From Chryseobacterium tructae (GTDB lineage: Bacteria; Bacteroidota; Bacteroidia; Flavobacteriales; Weeksellaceae): 64,000 nucleotides of DNA. Position 1 is the first letter of the stretch. Each line of letters begins with the position of its first letter. The notes under the pieces were generated by a model. That model searched no databases. It was not told where the DNA came from and worked only from the letters and a program-made list of their open reading frames with translations. The stretch is from the NCBI RefSeq assembly GCF_030409875.1, contig NZ_JAUFQR010000001.1, forward strand, positions 1,116,001-1,180,000, given 5' to 3'. Below, one piece after another: positions 55,931 through 64,000 of this stretch. Made by a program: the position numbers and the translations under genes.

Positions 55931-56530
55931 ATGAAAATGATTTTACATATCGTGTCAAGTGCTAGAGGTAATGATTCTTATAGTACACAATTAGGGAAAG
56001 AAATAATTAACAATTTAAAAGGTAAAGATCCTTCGATACAGATAAAAACATGGGATCTGGTGGAGGAGTGTCCACCATTATTTACCAATACAATGATTCA
56101 CGGATTCTATATGTCACCGGATGATCCTGCTTATCGTTCTTTTGAAGGCTTGGAATACGCAAAGAATTTACTAGATAGAGTGAATGAAGCAGATATTATT
56201 GTGATGAGTACTCCTACCTATAACTTTTCAATTTCTGCTCATCTTAAAGCCTGGATTGATCAGCTGGTTCGGGTAGGTATTACATATAGATTTGATCAGA
56301 AAGGGAATAGAATAGGAATTATTACGAATAAAAGAGTCTATTTGGCTATTGCTTCAGGTGGCAAAATAAGTTCAGACCATCAACAAACTGACTATATCTC
56401 AGATTATATAAAAGATGTTTTAAAAGCTTATGTAGGAATAACTGATGTTATTACTTACAGAATAGAAGGGACTGCTTTCCCTGGTTTCATCCCTAATTAT
56501 GAAGAATCATTAAATGATTTTCAATATTAA
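55931..56530 (+). CDS. azoR: FMN-dependent NADH-azoreductase/quinone reductase
   Basis: The 199-residue protein is a flavodoxin-like reductase of the AzoR family: ILHIVSSARGNDSYSTQLGK at the FMN phosphate loop, ADIIVMSTPTYNFSISAHLK with W-I-D-Q-L following (flavin and subunit contacts), and YLAIASGGKISS. It reduces azo dyes and quinones with NAD(P)H and two-electron chemistry, protecting cells from redox cyclers. It begins after a long gene-poor region and stands alone. Confidence 0.9.
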   Translation: MKMILHIVSSARGNDSYSTQLGKEIINNLKGKDPSIQIKTWDLVEECPPLFTNTMIHGFYMSPDDPAYRSFEGLEYAKNLLDRVNEADIIVMSTPTYNFSISAHLKAWIDQLVRVGITYRFDQKGNRIGIITNKRVYLAIASGGKISSDHQQTDYISDYIKDVLKAYVGITDVITYRIEGTAFPGFIPNYEESLNDFQY

Positions 56531-56542
56531 TAGAGGTAAGAA

Positions 56543-56749
56543 ATGGACAAACTGATGTTAGAGATTAATCCCAAAATCAAAGTTCGGAAACTTACATTTT
56601 CTGCGTATTTATATCTTGGGTTTTCAACCAAACAAATTGTGACTTATACTTCAGTAAAAGTTCATGCCGTAGAAATACGAAAGACCAGATTTCGACAAAA
56701 ATATGCGATTCTTTCCGATATAGACTGTCATCTATGGCTGAAAAATTAG
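56543..56749 (+). CDS. LuxR-type helix-turn-helix fragment
   Basis: The 68 residues correspond to the C-terminal HTH of Bacteroidetes LuxR-like regulators (LTFSAYLYLGFSTKQIVTYT, KVHAVEIRKTRFRQKYAILS). The sensor part is missing. It may be a remnant of a larger regulator or a small stand-alone protein. It starts 13 bases after the azoreductase gene and could be read with it. Confidence 0.55.
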   Translation: MDKLMLEINPKIKVRKLTFSAYLYLGFSTKQIVTYTSVKVHAVEIRKTRFRQKYAILSDIDCHLWLKN

Positions 56750-56880
56750 GTTAAATAAATGATTTTCTTATCCTTATTTGTAGTAATATTACATCGTCAA
56801 AATTTGAAAGATAGGCAGAAGCACGAAGGACATTTTAATAGTTACAGATCGATTTTTAATAGCATAAAATCATCATTACC

Positions 56881-57333
56881 ATGAAAAAAAATCTTTTTAA
56901 AAAAGAAGCAGCAGATCTCATTGTTTCAAGAGTTAACAATTTATCAGCTGCTCACCTGCCTCAATGGGGAATCATGACAGCCAGTGAAATGCTTCTTCAC
57001 TGCAATTCCTGTAATCAACAAATCCTGGAAGAAAGCAGGGGAAATAATAAAACTAAAATAAAGCAATACTTTTTAAGAATTTTAGCCCTTTACATAGCTC
57101 CCAATTTTAAAAGAAATATTAAAGGTGAACCGATGCATCATACTAAAGGAAAGACCACTGATCTCGATTTTGAAAAACATAGAAATGAGTTTATCCTTTT
57201 AATCAATGAATTTCCTGTAAACACGCGTCCTTTAACACTTACTCATCCTGCTTTTGGTAATATTTCTACCCATGAATGGGGAATTGCGGCATACAAACAT
57301 ATGGATCATCACCTGAGACAGTTTGGAGTGTGA
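56881..57333 (+). CDS. DUF1569 (DinB-like) family protein
   Basis: The 150-residue protein has the four-helix DinB-like pattern with three conserved histidines: SEMLLHCNSCNQQIL, LTHPAFGNISTHEWGIAAYK and HMDHHLRQFG. The histidines are probable metal ligands. The function is unknown; relatives include metal-dependent thiol-type transferases. It is monocistronic. Confidence 0.82.
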   Translation: MKKNLFKKEAADLIVSRVNNLSAAHLPQWGIMTASEMLLHCNSCNQQILEESRGNNKTKIKQYFLRILALYIAPNFKRNIKGEPMHHTKGKTTDLDFEKHRNEFILLINEFPVNTRPLTLTHPAFGNISTHEWGIAAYKHMDHHLRQFGV

Positions 57334-57518
57334 TTTTCAAAAGATTTAAAACTTTACCATTGAGATACACTTTTATCAGTGTTTCCAGGAGGATTTTAAA
57401 GCTTTTGTACTTAGTGAAATTCTATGTTTTTATACTTTCACCCAATATCCAATAGCCCTGATTGTATCATATTGGAGTATATTTATTGTCTTAATTTTAA
57501 CATTGGAAATCAAAATAT

Positions 57519-58073
57519 ATGAAAAAGATTATCGTTATAATAGGGCTGTTGGCAATGCTGACAAGCTGCAACAATTCTGACAGCAAGGGACATAAAAAAG
57601 ATGAACTGAAAGAAGAAAAGTCTTTATCGAAAGAAAAAGAATCAAAGACAGAAGAATCAGCATTTTCAAAAGGCAGAATTTCTAATGAAGAAGCTGTAAA
57701 ATTGGCTGTAAAACAGTTTGAAGCTTATTTACCTAAAATTCTTAAGACATATGATGATGGAGGTATTGATCTTCAGGATCCTCACGTGGGAGATTTCACA
57801 GGTGATGGAATAGATGATGTAGCAATTTACTGGAATATAGCACCTCAAGGTGGAAATGCACTGATAGGACAAGGACTGTCATTGTATAAGAATGATGGGC
57901 ATACCGTTAAAGTGATTGCTGGATATGAACCAGATTATCTGTTTGCTTTTGATACCATCAAAAATGGAAAAATTATCGTAGAAAAACTGGAATATACTGA
58001 AGAAGATGGGCGGTGCTGTCCTTCAATAAAAACGAAGCATGCTTTAACGATTAAAGGAAATAAAGCGTATTAA
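57519..58073 (+). CDS. Lipoprotein with FG-GAP-like repeat motif
   Basis: The 184-residue protein starts MKKIIVIIGLLAMLTSCNNS with a clear lipobox (L-T-S-C), then a Lys/Glu/Ser-rich linker (about 22-50), then a domain with VGDFTGDGIDDVAIYWNIAP, a calcium-binding-like D-x-T-G-D-G-x-D-D motif resembling FG-GAP/VCBS repeats. A pair of cysteines in EEDGRCCPSIKTKHA may form a disulphide or bind metal. It is lipid-anchored in the periplasm or outer membrane. The function is unknown. Confidence 0.75.
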   Translation: MKKIIVIIGLLAMLTSCNNSDSKGHKKDELKEEKSLSKEKESKTEESAFSKGRISNEEAVKLAVKQFEAYLPKILKTYDDGGIDLQDPHVGDFTGDGIDDVAIYWNIAPQGGNALIGQGLSLYKNDGHTVKVIAGYEPDYLFAFDTIKNGKIIVEKLEYTEEDGRCCPSIKTKHALTIKGNKAY

Positions 58074-58082
58074 GCTAAAGAG

Positions 58083-58134
58083 ACATCTTAAATATCTGAG
58101 CCATCGGTAAGATATTTAAGATGTTATTTTTTTT
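58083..58134. terminator. Bidirectional terminator between the lipoprotein and HxlR genes
   Basis: ACATCTTAAATATCT and AGATATTTAAGATGT form a 15-base-pair stem with a T8 run on the plus strand. It separates convergent genes. Confidence 0.85.
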
Positions 58135-58477
58135 CCAAAATATTTTTACCCCACTCATTGATATTATCCAGTAACGGAATGAATTAAGTTCCTAAATCGG
58201 ATAAGCTATAGACTACTTTCACAGGCGGTTTTGTTCCGAAAACGGTTCTGGTAATGAGATGATCTCTTTCCAGTTGTCTTAACTGAAGACTTAAAGTTGT
58301 TTCTGTAATAAAAGAAAGTTCCTTTTTGAGTTCTCCAAATCGCTTGTCTCCATTTTTTAAGTGACAAAGAATTACTCCTTTCCATCTTCCGCCAATAAGA
58401 TCCATCACAAAACTTACCGCACAGGGGTAAGATTTTTCTCCCACATTGATATAAGACATTTCACATTCTTTTTCCAT
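58124..58477 (-). pseudogene. HxlR-family regulator with in-frame stop near its end
   Basis: The frame encodes a 97-residue HxlR winged-helix protein: SYPCAVSFVMDLIGGRWKGV, FGELKKELSFITETTLSLQL, then VVYSLSDLGT-stop at 58184. The reading frame continues without shift as FIPLLDNINEWGKNILEKK to a second stop at 58126-58124, the usual HxlR C-terminus. One base change (for example AAA or GAA to TAA) therefore explains the stop. The truncated protein keeps the DNA-binding domain and may still work. The cysteine in YPC is the redox-sensing position of this family. It is divergent from the DUF3291 gene, its likely target. Confidence 0.75.
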
Positions 58478-58570
58478 CTTTTTTATAGTATCTAAATTGA
58501 TAGTTATTTTATGCTAAGGTTACAGACTCTATTTTTACACAATAATAGACATAAAACAGGAAATAATAAA

Positions 58571-59026
58571 ATGTATCAATTAGCACAGATTAACGTAGCC
58601 AAAATGATTGGAGTCAATATCAATGATCCTGTAATGAAAGAATTTGTTGAGCATTTTGATTCAGTGAATCAACTGGCAGAAGAGAGTAACGGTTTTGTTT
58701 GGAGATTAAAAGATGAAGACAATAATGCAACAGGTTTTAATCCGTTTCATGATGAACAGATCATTATCAACCTCTCAGTATGGGAAGATAAAGAATCATT
58801 GGAACACTTTACTTACAAGACATTTCATGTTGATTTTTTACGAAGAAGAAGAGAATGGTTTCAAAAATACGGGAAAGCTTACTATGTACTCTGGTGGATC
58901 AAGAAAGACCAATATCCAGGCATAGAAGAATCACTCGAATGCTTAGAATATCTAGAACAGAACGGATCTTCCGAATATGCCTTCAATTTTCAAACACCAT
59001 TTAAGAAACCGGAATTGATTATTTAA
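58571..59026 (+). CDS. DUF3291-family protein
   Basis: The 151-residue protein starts MYQLAQINVAKMIGVNINDP and has the DUF3291 pattern: FVEHFDSVNQLAEESNGFVW, then IIINLSVWEDKESLEHFTYK and GKAYYVLWWIKKDQYP. The fold resembles antibiotic-biosynthesis-monooxygenase-like ferredoxin domains. I chose ATG 58571; an in-frame ATG at 58511 would put the intergenic region with the HxlR promoter inside the gene. The divergent HxlR regulator is its probable controller. Confidence 0.85.
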   Translation: MYQLAQINVAKMIGVNINDPVMKEFVEHFDSVNQLAEESNGFVWRLKDEDNNATGFNPFHDEQIIINLSVWEDKESLEHFTYKTFHVDFLRRRREWFQKYGKAYYVLWWIKKDQYPGIEESLECLEYLEQNGSSEYAFNFQTPFKKPELII

Positions 59027-59259
59027 TTGTCGTAGAGAAAATATCCTTGAATAGCTTCAATAAGTTATTCATGGTAAATCGATAAATGTTTTGTGATGAA
59101 AGTAATTTTTGAAATTTTACCGTTAATTCTAAGATGACGACGATTATTTTGTTGCTTTTTAAACGGTTTAATGAGTAATAGTTTGATGTACATAATATTA
59201 AATTCATTAAATTTATAGTGTGGATAGTTATTATGCTCAAAGTATTCATAAAATAATGT

Positions 59260-60456
59260 ATGAAAGTAAACCATGTGACCCGATTAATTTTAGTAATTTT
59301 CTCTTTACCTCTAGGAAATCTCATTTTTGCCCAAACGAAATACCGAACCGATTTTATCGAGTTTTGGTCTACTATAAATAACCGTTATGCCTACCTGGAT
59401 CAGCAGCATATTGATTGGGGAAAAGTTCGGGACATTTATGAACCTCAATCAAAAAGGGTAACCAAAGATGCTGAATTTGTGAAGCTACTTGAAAATATGT
59501 TACATGAATTATATAATGGACACAATTCTTTAAATATAAATCTGAGCACATCCAATAGATTGATTCCATCAGAATCAGATATGTATGTTGAAAAAGTAGA
59601 TGGGCGGTATTTTATTAAAGATTTACGAATGGGTTTTGGAGCAGATCTGTCTGGACTGAAAATTGGGATGGAAGTCTTACTTTTCAATGGGAAGCCTGTT
59701 GAAGAGCAATTGAAACCATTCTTACCTAAATTTACCCATCATCATAATCAAAAAATGTATCGGTATGCAATGGATATGCTTTTTGCAGGAACTCATGATG
59801 TACAAAGAACCATTACTGTTCTTGAGGACGGCAAAGAAAAAATATTTCAACCCATTACGTGTGAAAATATAAATGAATTATTATCTAAAAAAATTGTTAA
59901 TAAAAATACGGCATACATTAAAATTAATAATTCATTAGGAAATAACGATGTGATTGCTGAGTTTGATAGAGCTGTGGATGAGTTTTTACCCTATAAAAAT
60001 CTGGTGATTGACCTGACAGAAACTCCAAGCGGGGGAACTTCTACCGTTGCCCGAGTAATAATGGGAAGATTTATTCAAGAGGTTTTGCCTTATCAAATTC
60101 ACGAATTTGACGAAAAAGAATATGACACCAAAAGACATTGGGTAGAATATGTGACGCCTAGAAAAAAAGAGTATAAAGGAAATGTTTATATCCTTGTGGG
60201 CAGATGGACAGGAAGTATGGGAGAAGGGATCGCTATCGGCTTTGATGGAATGAAACGAGCTCAGATTATTGGAACTCCAATGGCTGGATTACTCGGGGCT
60301 ATTTCAAATTTTCAACTTACTAAAACCAAAATAAGTGTTCAGTTCCCAACAGAACGTTTATTTCATATAAACAATACTCCAAGGGAATTATTTGTACCCG
60401 GCATTTTGACGCAGAACATTGAAGAAACCATTCAAAAAGCGAAAGAAATAGAATAA
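59260..60456 (+). CDS. S41-family peptidase (C-terminal processing protease-like)
   Basis: The 398-residue protein has a signal peptide (RLILVIFSLPLGNLIFAQ), a PDZ-like region near residues 125-150 (GLKIGMEVLLFNGKPVEEQ) and the S41 catalytic half: NLVIDLTETPSGGTSTVARV, then WTGSMGEGIAIGFDGM with serine about 319, and MAGLLGAISNFQL. The catalytic lysine of tail-specific proteases is replaced or absent at the usual spacing, as in tricorn-core-type S41 members. It is probably periplasmic. It lies tail-to-tail with the AraC regulator gene. Confidence 0.82.
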   Translation: MKVNHVTRLILVIFSLPLGNLIFAQTKYRTDFIEFWSTINNRYAYLDQQHIDWGKVRDIYEPQSKRVTKDAEFVKLLENMLHELYNGHNSLNINLSTSNRLIPSESDMYVEKVDGRYFIKDLRMGFGADLSGLKIGMEVLLFNGKPVEEQLKPFLPKFTHHHNQKMYRYAMDMLFAGTHDVQRTITVLEDGKEKIFQPITCENINELLSKKIVNKNTAYIKINNSLGNNDVIAEFDRAVDEFLPYKNLVIDLTETPSGGTSTVARVIMGRFIQEVLPYQIHEFDEKEYDTKRHWVEYVTPRKKEYKGNVYILVGRWTGSMGEGIAIGFDGMKRAQIIGTPMAGLLGAISNFQLTKTKISVQFPTERLFHINNTPRELFVPGILTQNIEETIQKAKEIE

Positions 60457-60470
60457 TAGTATAAAGTGCG

Positions 60471-62204
60471 CTAATTATTGAGTACATTTTTATTTTCTTC
60501 TTCACTCAGGCGATTAAGGAAATAGGATGGCGGTATACGGTATCTTTCCTGAAAGTTTTTAGCAAATGCTTGTGTAGAGTTGTAGCCTGCTTTGCTCGCA
60601 ATATCCTGAATACTCATATATCTTGTTTTTCTTTTTGTTTTCCATTGATTGACAATGTATTCTAACCTAAGATTGTTGAGATATTCTGCAAAGTTAGCAT
60701 GTTTATAATGATTGATTATTTTGGATAGATAGGAAGTGTTGGTACCACATTTTTTAGCCAGTAAAGGAAGAGTCGTTTCTTTCTTTAAGAACTGTTTTTC
60801 GTCTTCAAATTGAGAGAGGGCTGTTAAAATTTTTTCAACAGTAAGTGGGTTTATATCCAGCTCATTATAATAAGGTTCTTCTTTTTCGATTTGAATCTCT
60901 TGTAACAAACTTTCTTCTACCTGCTCCTTTCCTTTAAGAAAACCTTCATACAAATTTTTAAAATATCTCTTTCGGTCGTAATATTTTTTCAAAAGAACTA
61001 TAAGAATAATGATAATAACAGCACCTAAAACCAATAAAGACAAATACATGTAATGTTGCCATTTGATCTTCTTTTCAAGGGCAGACTTTTCGTCTATAAG
61101 TCTTTTGGTATCATATTCTTTGTTTAATGTACTGGATAAATATTGATAATCCTTTTCAAATACCTTATCCAATAAAATTAGTTTATTGACGTAATCCAGC
61201 TGTTTTTCAATATCACCTGTTTCTCTATAATAAAGGATGAGGTTTTCAAAAGCAGGACGAAAAAAAGGATCTAGTTTTCCAGTGTCATCATAATCTTTAT
61301 CTAACTCTAGAAAATAAGGCAATGCTTTTTCTTTCTGATCCAGTTTCCAGTAAGACATTCCCAGATAAAATTTATTGGTGAGATGCTTCCAGTTGTCGTT
61401 ATAAAGTTTCAAAGCTTCATTTAATTTGGCTATAGAAGCTGTATAATTTTTTTCAAAGTACTGATTGACTCCTTCTGCTGAGATAAAATAAGGATAATAT
61501 TGTTGGAAGTTTTTATTTTCTTTGATAAAGCTTTTACCCTCGTTGATCAAGTCAATGTTTTTCTTAAGTTGATGAATATGAGTATTATTATCAATATAAT
61601 TAATAAGAGCATATAGGTAATAATATTTATAATCAGTTCCTTTTACTTTTTCATGGTTTTGTCTGAAAAAACTGACACTGGCTTCAAATAGCTGATCCGC
61701 TTCGTCATAGGATCCCATATAATTTTTTACCGTGGCAATTTGATATTTTGCATTGTTGATGAGGTATTGATTATGCTCTCTTTGAATGTAGCTATATCCT
61801 TTTAAATAGCTGTCAAGGGCTTTTGGGTAATTTTCATTACTGGCGTAGGCCATTCCTAGCGAGAGATAGCTGTCTCCTATAAGATTATTGTCTTTTATTT
61901 TTTTTGCCACTGCAACAGTACTATCTACATATTTGATTTGTTCTTCTCCTTTTTTACTAAAACTAGCAAGAAGATAGGCATGATTTAGCTGTGGTAGATT
62001 TTTTTGTTGTTTAGCCTTTTTAATAAAATAGGTGATATATTTCCATTGCTCTGAAGGATTTTTTTCTAAGGCTTCTATTTTCATTTCAAGATCAGAATAA
62101 GATGATTTTACTCCATAACTGTTTAAATCCTGAGCAGAAACCAGAGGAATGCAGAAGAATAAAATACATATTTTATAGAAATGAAATTGAAAATGTTGCT
62201 TCAT
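60471..62204 (-). CDS. AraC-family regulator with periplasmic TPR sensor
   Basis: The 577-residue protein begins with a signal sequence (YKICILFFCIPLVSAQD), then tetratricopeptide-type repeats over about residues 60-370 (LSLGMAYASNENYPKALDSY, NNAKYQIATVKNYMGSYDEA), a membrane helix (about 388-408; LSLLVLGAVIIIILIVLLKK) and a cytoplasmic AraC DNA-binding domain (LPLLAKKCGTNTSYLSKIIN, SIQDIASKAGYNSTQAFAKN). This layout is typical of flavobacterial one-component transmembrane regulators. I chose ATG 62204. Its target may be the divergent downstream small lipoprotein and receptor genes. Confidence 0.88.
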   Translation of the reverse strand: MKQHFQFHFYKICILFFCIPLVSAQDLNSYGVKSSYSDLEMKIEALEKNPSEQWKYITYFIKKAKQQKNLPQLNHAYLLASFSKKGEEQIKYVDSTVAVAKKIKDNNLIGDSYLSLGMAYASNENYPKALDSYLKGYSYIQREHNQYLINNAKYQIATVKNYMGSYDEADQLFEASVSFFRQNHEKVKGTDYKYYYLYALINYIDNNTHIHQLKKNIDLINEGKSFIKENKNFQQYYPYFISAEGVNQYFEKNYTASIAKLNEALKLYNDNWKHLTNKFYLGMSYWKLDQKEKALPYFLELDKDYDDTGKLDPFFRPAFENLILYYRETGDIEKQLDYVNKLILLDKVFEKDYQYLSSTLNKEYDTKRLIDEKSALEKKIKWQHYMYLSLLVLGAVIIIILIVLLKKYYDRKRYFKNLYEGFLKGKEQVEESLLQEIQIEKEEPYYNELDINPLTVEKILTALSQFEDEKQFLKKETTLPLLAKKCGTNTSYLSKIINHYKHANFAEYLNNLRLEYIVNQWKTKRKTRYMSIQDIASKAGYNSTQAFAKNFQERYRIPPSYFLNRLSEEENKNVLNN

Positions 62205-62442
62205 TATGAGCAATGTAGAAAAAAAATATCATATATGTGTGATATTTTTTAATGAAATTGTAATTATTTGACTTTTAGTATTTTGTAAAATAAATTTTAT
62301 TATTATAAAGATCTTTTTTATAAATATATAATCATCTTAATACTTGTAAAAATACTTTTTATAAGTGTAGCACAGTCGGCTCTGTCAATATTTGGAATCC
62401 TGGATTAAGCTATCCTACTTTTAGAAAATCAAAATATTGATT

Positions 62443-62703
62443 ATGAAAAAGATAAGAATTTGTAGTTACTTGCTTTTACTCTTCTCAACCTCATTTATCT
62501 CTTGCAGACAAGATGATATTGAAGAAGGGATATCCAGTAAAAGTCTATCAGCAAAAAATTCTAAAATAATATCTTCAAATGTTGTGCCTGTTTCCATAGG
62601 AACTCATAGTAATAAGATAGATACTTTACGGTTGGGAGAACCTCAGGGAAATATTGAGCCTGGTAATGATCAGGAGCCCAAAGGAATACCACCCAAAAAA
62701 TAA
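62443..62703 (+). CDS. Small lipoprotein
   Basis: The 86-residue protein starts MKKIRICSYLLLLFSTSFIS followed by C, a lipobox (F-I-S-C). The short mature part is polar and unstructured (QGNIEPGNDQEPKGIPPKK at the end). Such small lipoproteins are often found beside TonB-type receptors in flavobacteria; a receptor gene begins 50 bases downstream. The function is unknown. Confidence 0.72.
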   Translation: MKKIRICSYLLLLFSTSFISCRQDDIEEGISSKSLSAKNSKIISSNVVPVSIGTHSNKIDTLRLGEPQGNIEPGNDQEPKGIPPKK

Positions 62704-62752
62704 TCAGATTGTGTTTTGAAATGATTGCCATGTTGTACATAATGAATATGCT

Positions 62753-64000
62753 ATGCCAAAGCTCGAGTGCTTATTTTACCTTTTCGGTTTCTTTTTTATA
62801 GGAAATATCTTGCAGGCGCAAAGTATAAACGGAAGTATTTTTAATAACGATGGTCAGTCAGTATCCTATCTTGAAATAGTTATTACAAAAGGGAACATTA
62901 GAAAAACGACCCTTAGTGATAAGGCAGGAAAGTTTAATTTGAAATTACCTGAAAATGGAAATTATGTATGTGAAATTTTTGATAATGGAGCCAGTATATA
63001 TAAGAAAAGCATTGTAATCAATGGGGATATCTTGGGTAAATTTCATGTATCCGGAAGAGATGAGAAAGCTATTCAGGAAATTGTTCTCACAAAGAAAGTT
63101 ATAGAGCAAGTAGGAGATAAGACTTTTTTCAATGTTGAAAATAGTGTCTTATCAAAAGGAAATAGCGGGCTTGAAGTTTTACAGAAAAGTCCCAAACTGA
63201 ATGTAAATGCTGCCGGAGAGCTCACCCTTAAAAATAAAGAGGTAAGTGTTCTCATTAACGGAAGAAAAATGAATTTATCAGGATCAGAGTTGAATTCATA
63301 TTTACAAAGTTTAAGTTCAGAAGAAATCAAAAGAATAGAAATTCAGGATATGGCATCTGCAGATCAGGATGCTACTGTTACTGGAGGAGTTGTGAATATT
63401 GTTTTAAAGAGAAATCCGAAAGGGCTTCGGGCAATCGCCAAAACGTATTATTTATTTCGAAAAGAAAAATATCAGGTTTATAATGGTGGTTTGAACATCA
63501 ATTATGGAGATGAAAAATGGAATATGTATTCTGATATAAGCTACAATGAAAATAATGATTATGGAACCTCCAACGGAGTTTTTAAATATTGGGATGGACA
63601 ACGGAATATTAATGAAAATCAGTTCAAGCAGTATTATGATAATACAAGTTTTCGTTTAGGATCTGTTTATTATCCTAATGATAAGAATACAATAGGAATA
63701 GAAGGATATTACAGTAAGAGCAATTCTAAAATGAATTCTGAGGGAACGCTGAACATATTCAATGAAGGGGTACAAACTGTGGATAGTAGAAATAATTCAT
63801 TGTCAGCTTCACCATCAGACTTATGGTATTTAACAGTCAATTATACTTTAAAAACCGATGATTTGGGAAGTACCATTAAATTTATTGGGGATGTAGGAAG
63901 AAATATTATGAAACCTTTTAATGATGTTGTTTCTGCCTATCCGGAAAGTCCACAGAAAGACAGCCATTTTTGTATGAAACTCATTTTGTTTCTAAATATT
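62753..64000 (+). CDS. TonB-type outer membrane beta-barrel receptor, N-terminal part (runs off the window)
   Basis: The open frame begins with a signal peptide (LFGFFFIGNILQAQ), a carboxypeptidase-like regulatory domain (about 20-95; SINGSIFNNDGQSVSYLEIV), a plug-like segment (ELTLKNKEVSVLINGRKMNL, GVVNIVLKRNPKG) and the first barrel strands. It is related to the receptor at 2096-4438. One A appears missing at 63956-63958: with it the sequence reads QKRQPFLYETHFVSKY instead of the observed frame. The gene is incomplete at the window end. Confidence 0.85.
   Translation, partial: MPKLECLFYLFGFFFIGNILQAQSINGSIFNNDGQSVSYLEIVITKGNIRKTTLSDKAGKFNLKLPENGNYVCEIFDNGASIYKKSIVINGDILGKFHVSGRDEKAIQEIVLTKKVIEQVGDKTFFNVENSVLSKGNSGLEVLQKSPKLNVNAAGELTLKNKEVSVLINGRKMNLSGSELNSYLQSLSSEEIKRIEIQDMASADQDATVTGGVVNIVLKRNPKGLRAIAKTYYLFRKEKYQVYNGGLNINYGDEKWNMYSDISYNENNDYGTSNGVFKYWDGQRNINENQFKQYYDNTSFRLGSVYYPNDKNTIGIEGYYSKSNSKMNSEGTLNIFNEGVQTVDSRNNSLSASPSDLWYLTVNYTLKTDDLGSTIKFIGDVGRNIMKPFNDVVSAYPESPQKDSHFCMKLILFLNI

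Overview
The window looks like a chromosomal segment of a flavobacterium of the Chryseobacterium/Weeksellaceae type. It is AT-rich, carries outer-membrane beta-barrel receptors with a carboxypeptidase-like N-terminal domain, has a secreted multidomain protein with a type IX (Por) C-terminal sorting signal, VgrG with a DUF2235 lipase effector, AraC regulators with TPR sensors, and lipoproteins with Bacteroidetes lipoboxes. The genus is an inference from gene content; there is no 16S gene here.

Layout. 1-12.1 kb: housekeeping and envelope genes (symporter tail, PhyH-type dioxygenase, TonB-type receptor between two copies of an intergenic repeat, Mrp-NifU iron-sulfur pair, a barstar-family protein, a large T9SS-secreted choice-of-anchor protein, an SDR protein with a coupled mini membrane protein). 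12.2-13.8 kb: a decayed IS110-family element. 13.8-16.8 kb: ppk1-ppx polyphosphate operon (minus strand, ATGA overlap). 17.2-24.1 kb: type VI secretion cassette vgrG - DUF2235 lipase effector - three tandem DUF2931 lipoproteins (probable immunity proteins). 24.3-26.2 kb: dnaK.

26.3 to about 53.5 kb is an accessory island. It opens with an integrative mobilizable element: zinc/HTH regulator, tyrosine recombinase, membrane protein, HTH, SF3-like helicase, an iteron-like repeat block, Toprim primase, MobC, relaxase and a Fic protein. Next comes the most interesting locus, 35.7-38.1 kb. An ECF-type sigma factor with a C-terminal extension is followed one base later by a nuclease-dead Cas12f/TnpB-like protein that has lost all three RuvC catalytic positions. 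Just downstream is a compact, highly structured non-coding stretch that looks like a guide RNA. This arrangement matches the dCas12f-sigma(E) RNA-guided transcription systems recently reported from Bacteroidetes. The predicted guide resembles a site in the sigma gene's own upstream region. The island continues with a controller-like XRE gene and a type I restriction-modification operon (hsdM, hsdS, hsdR). Between hsdS and hsdR lie a secreted protein, a DUF4917/SIR2-like protein and a 1471-residue GHKL ATPase/DUF3883 protein, which probably form a composite defence module.

53.8-64 kb is ordinary chromosome: secreted protein, azoreductase, HTH remnant, DUF1569, lipoprotein, HxlR/DUF3291 pair, S41 peptidase, AraC-TPR regulator, small lipoprotein and the start of another TonB-type receptor.

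Data quality. At least ten genes, including dnaK, ppk1, ppx, vgrG and hsdR, are interrupted by 1-2 base indels, almost all in A/T runs. Correcting them restores full-length conserved proteins, so sequencing or assembly error is the likeliest explanation. I annotate these genes as single full-length coding regions and give the indel positions.
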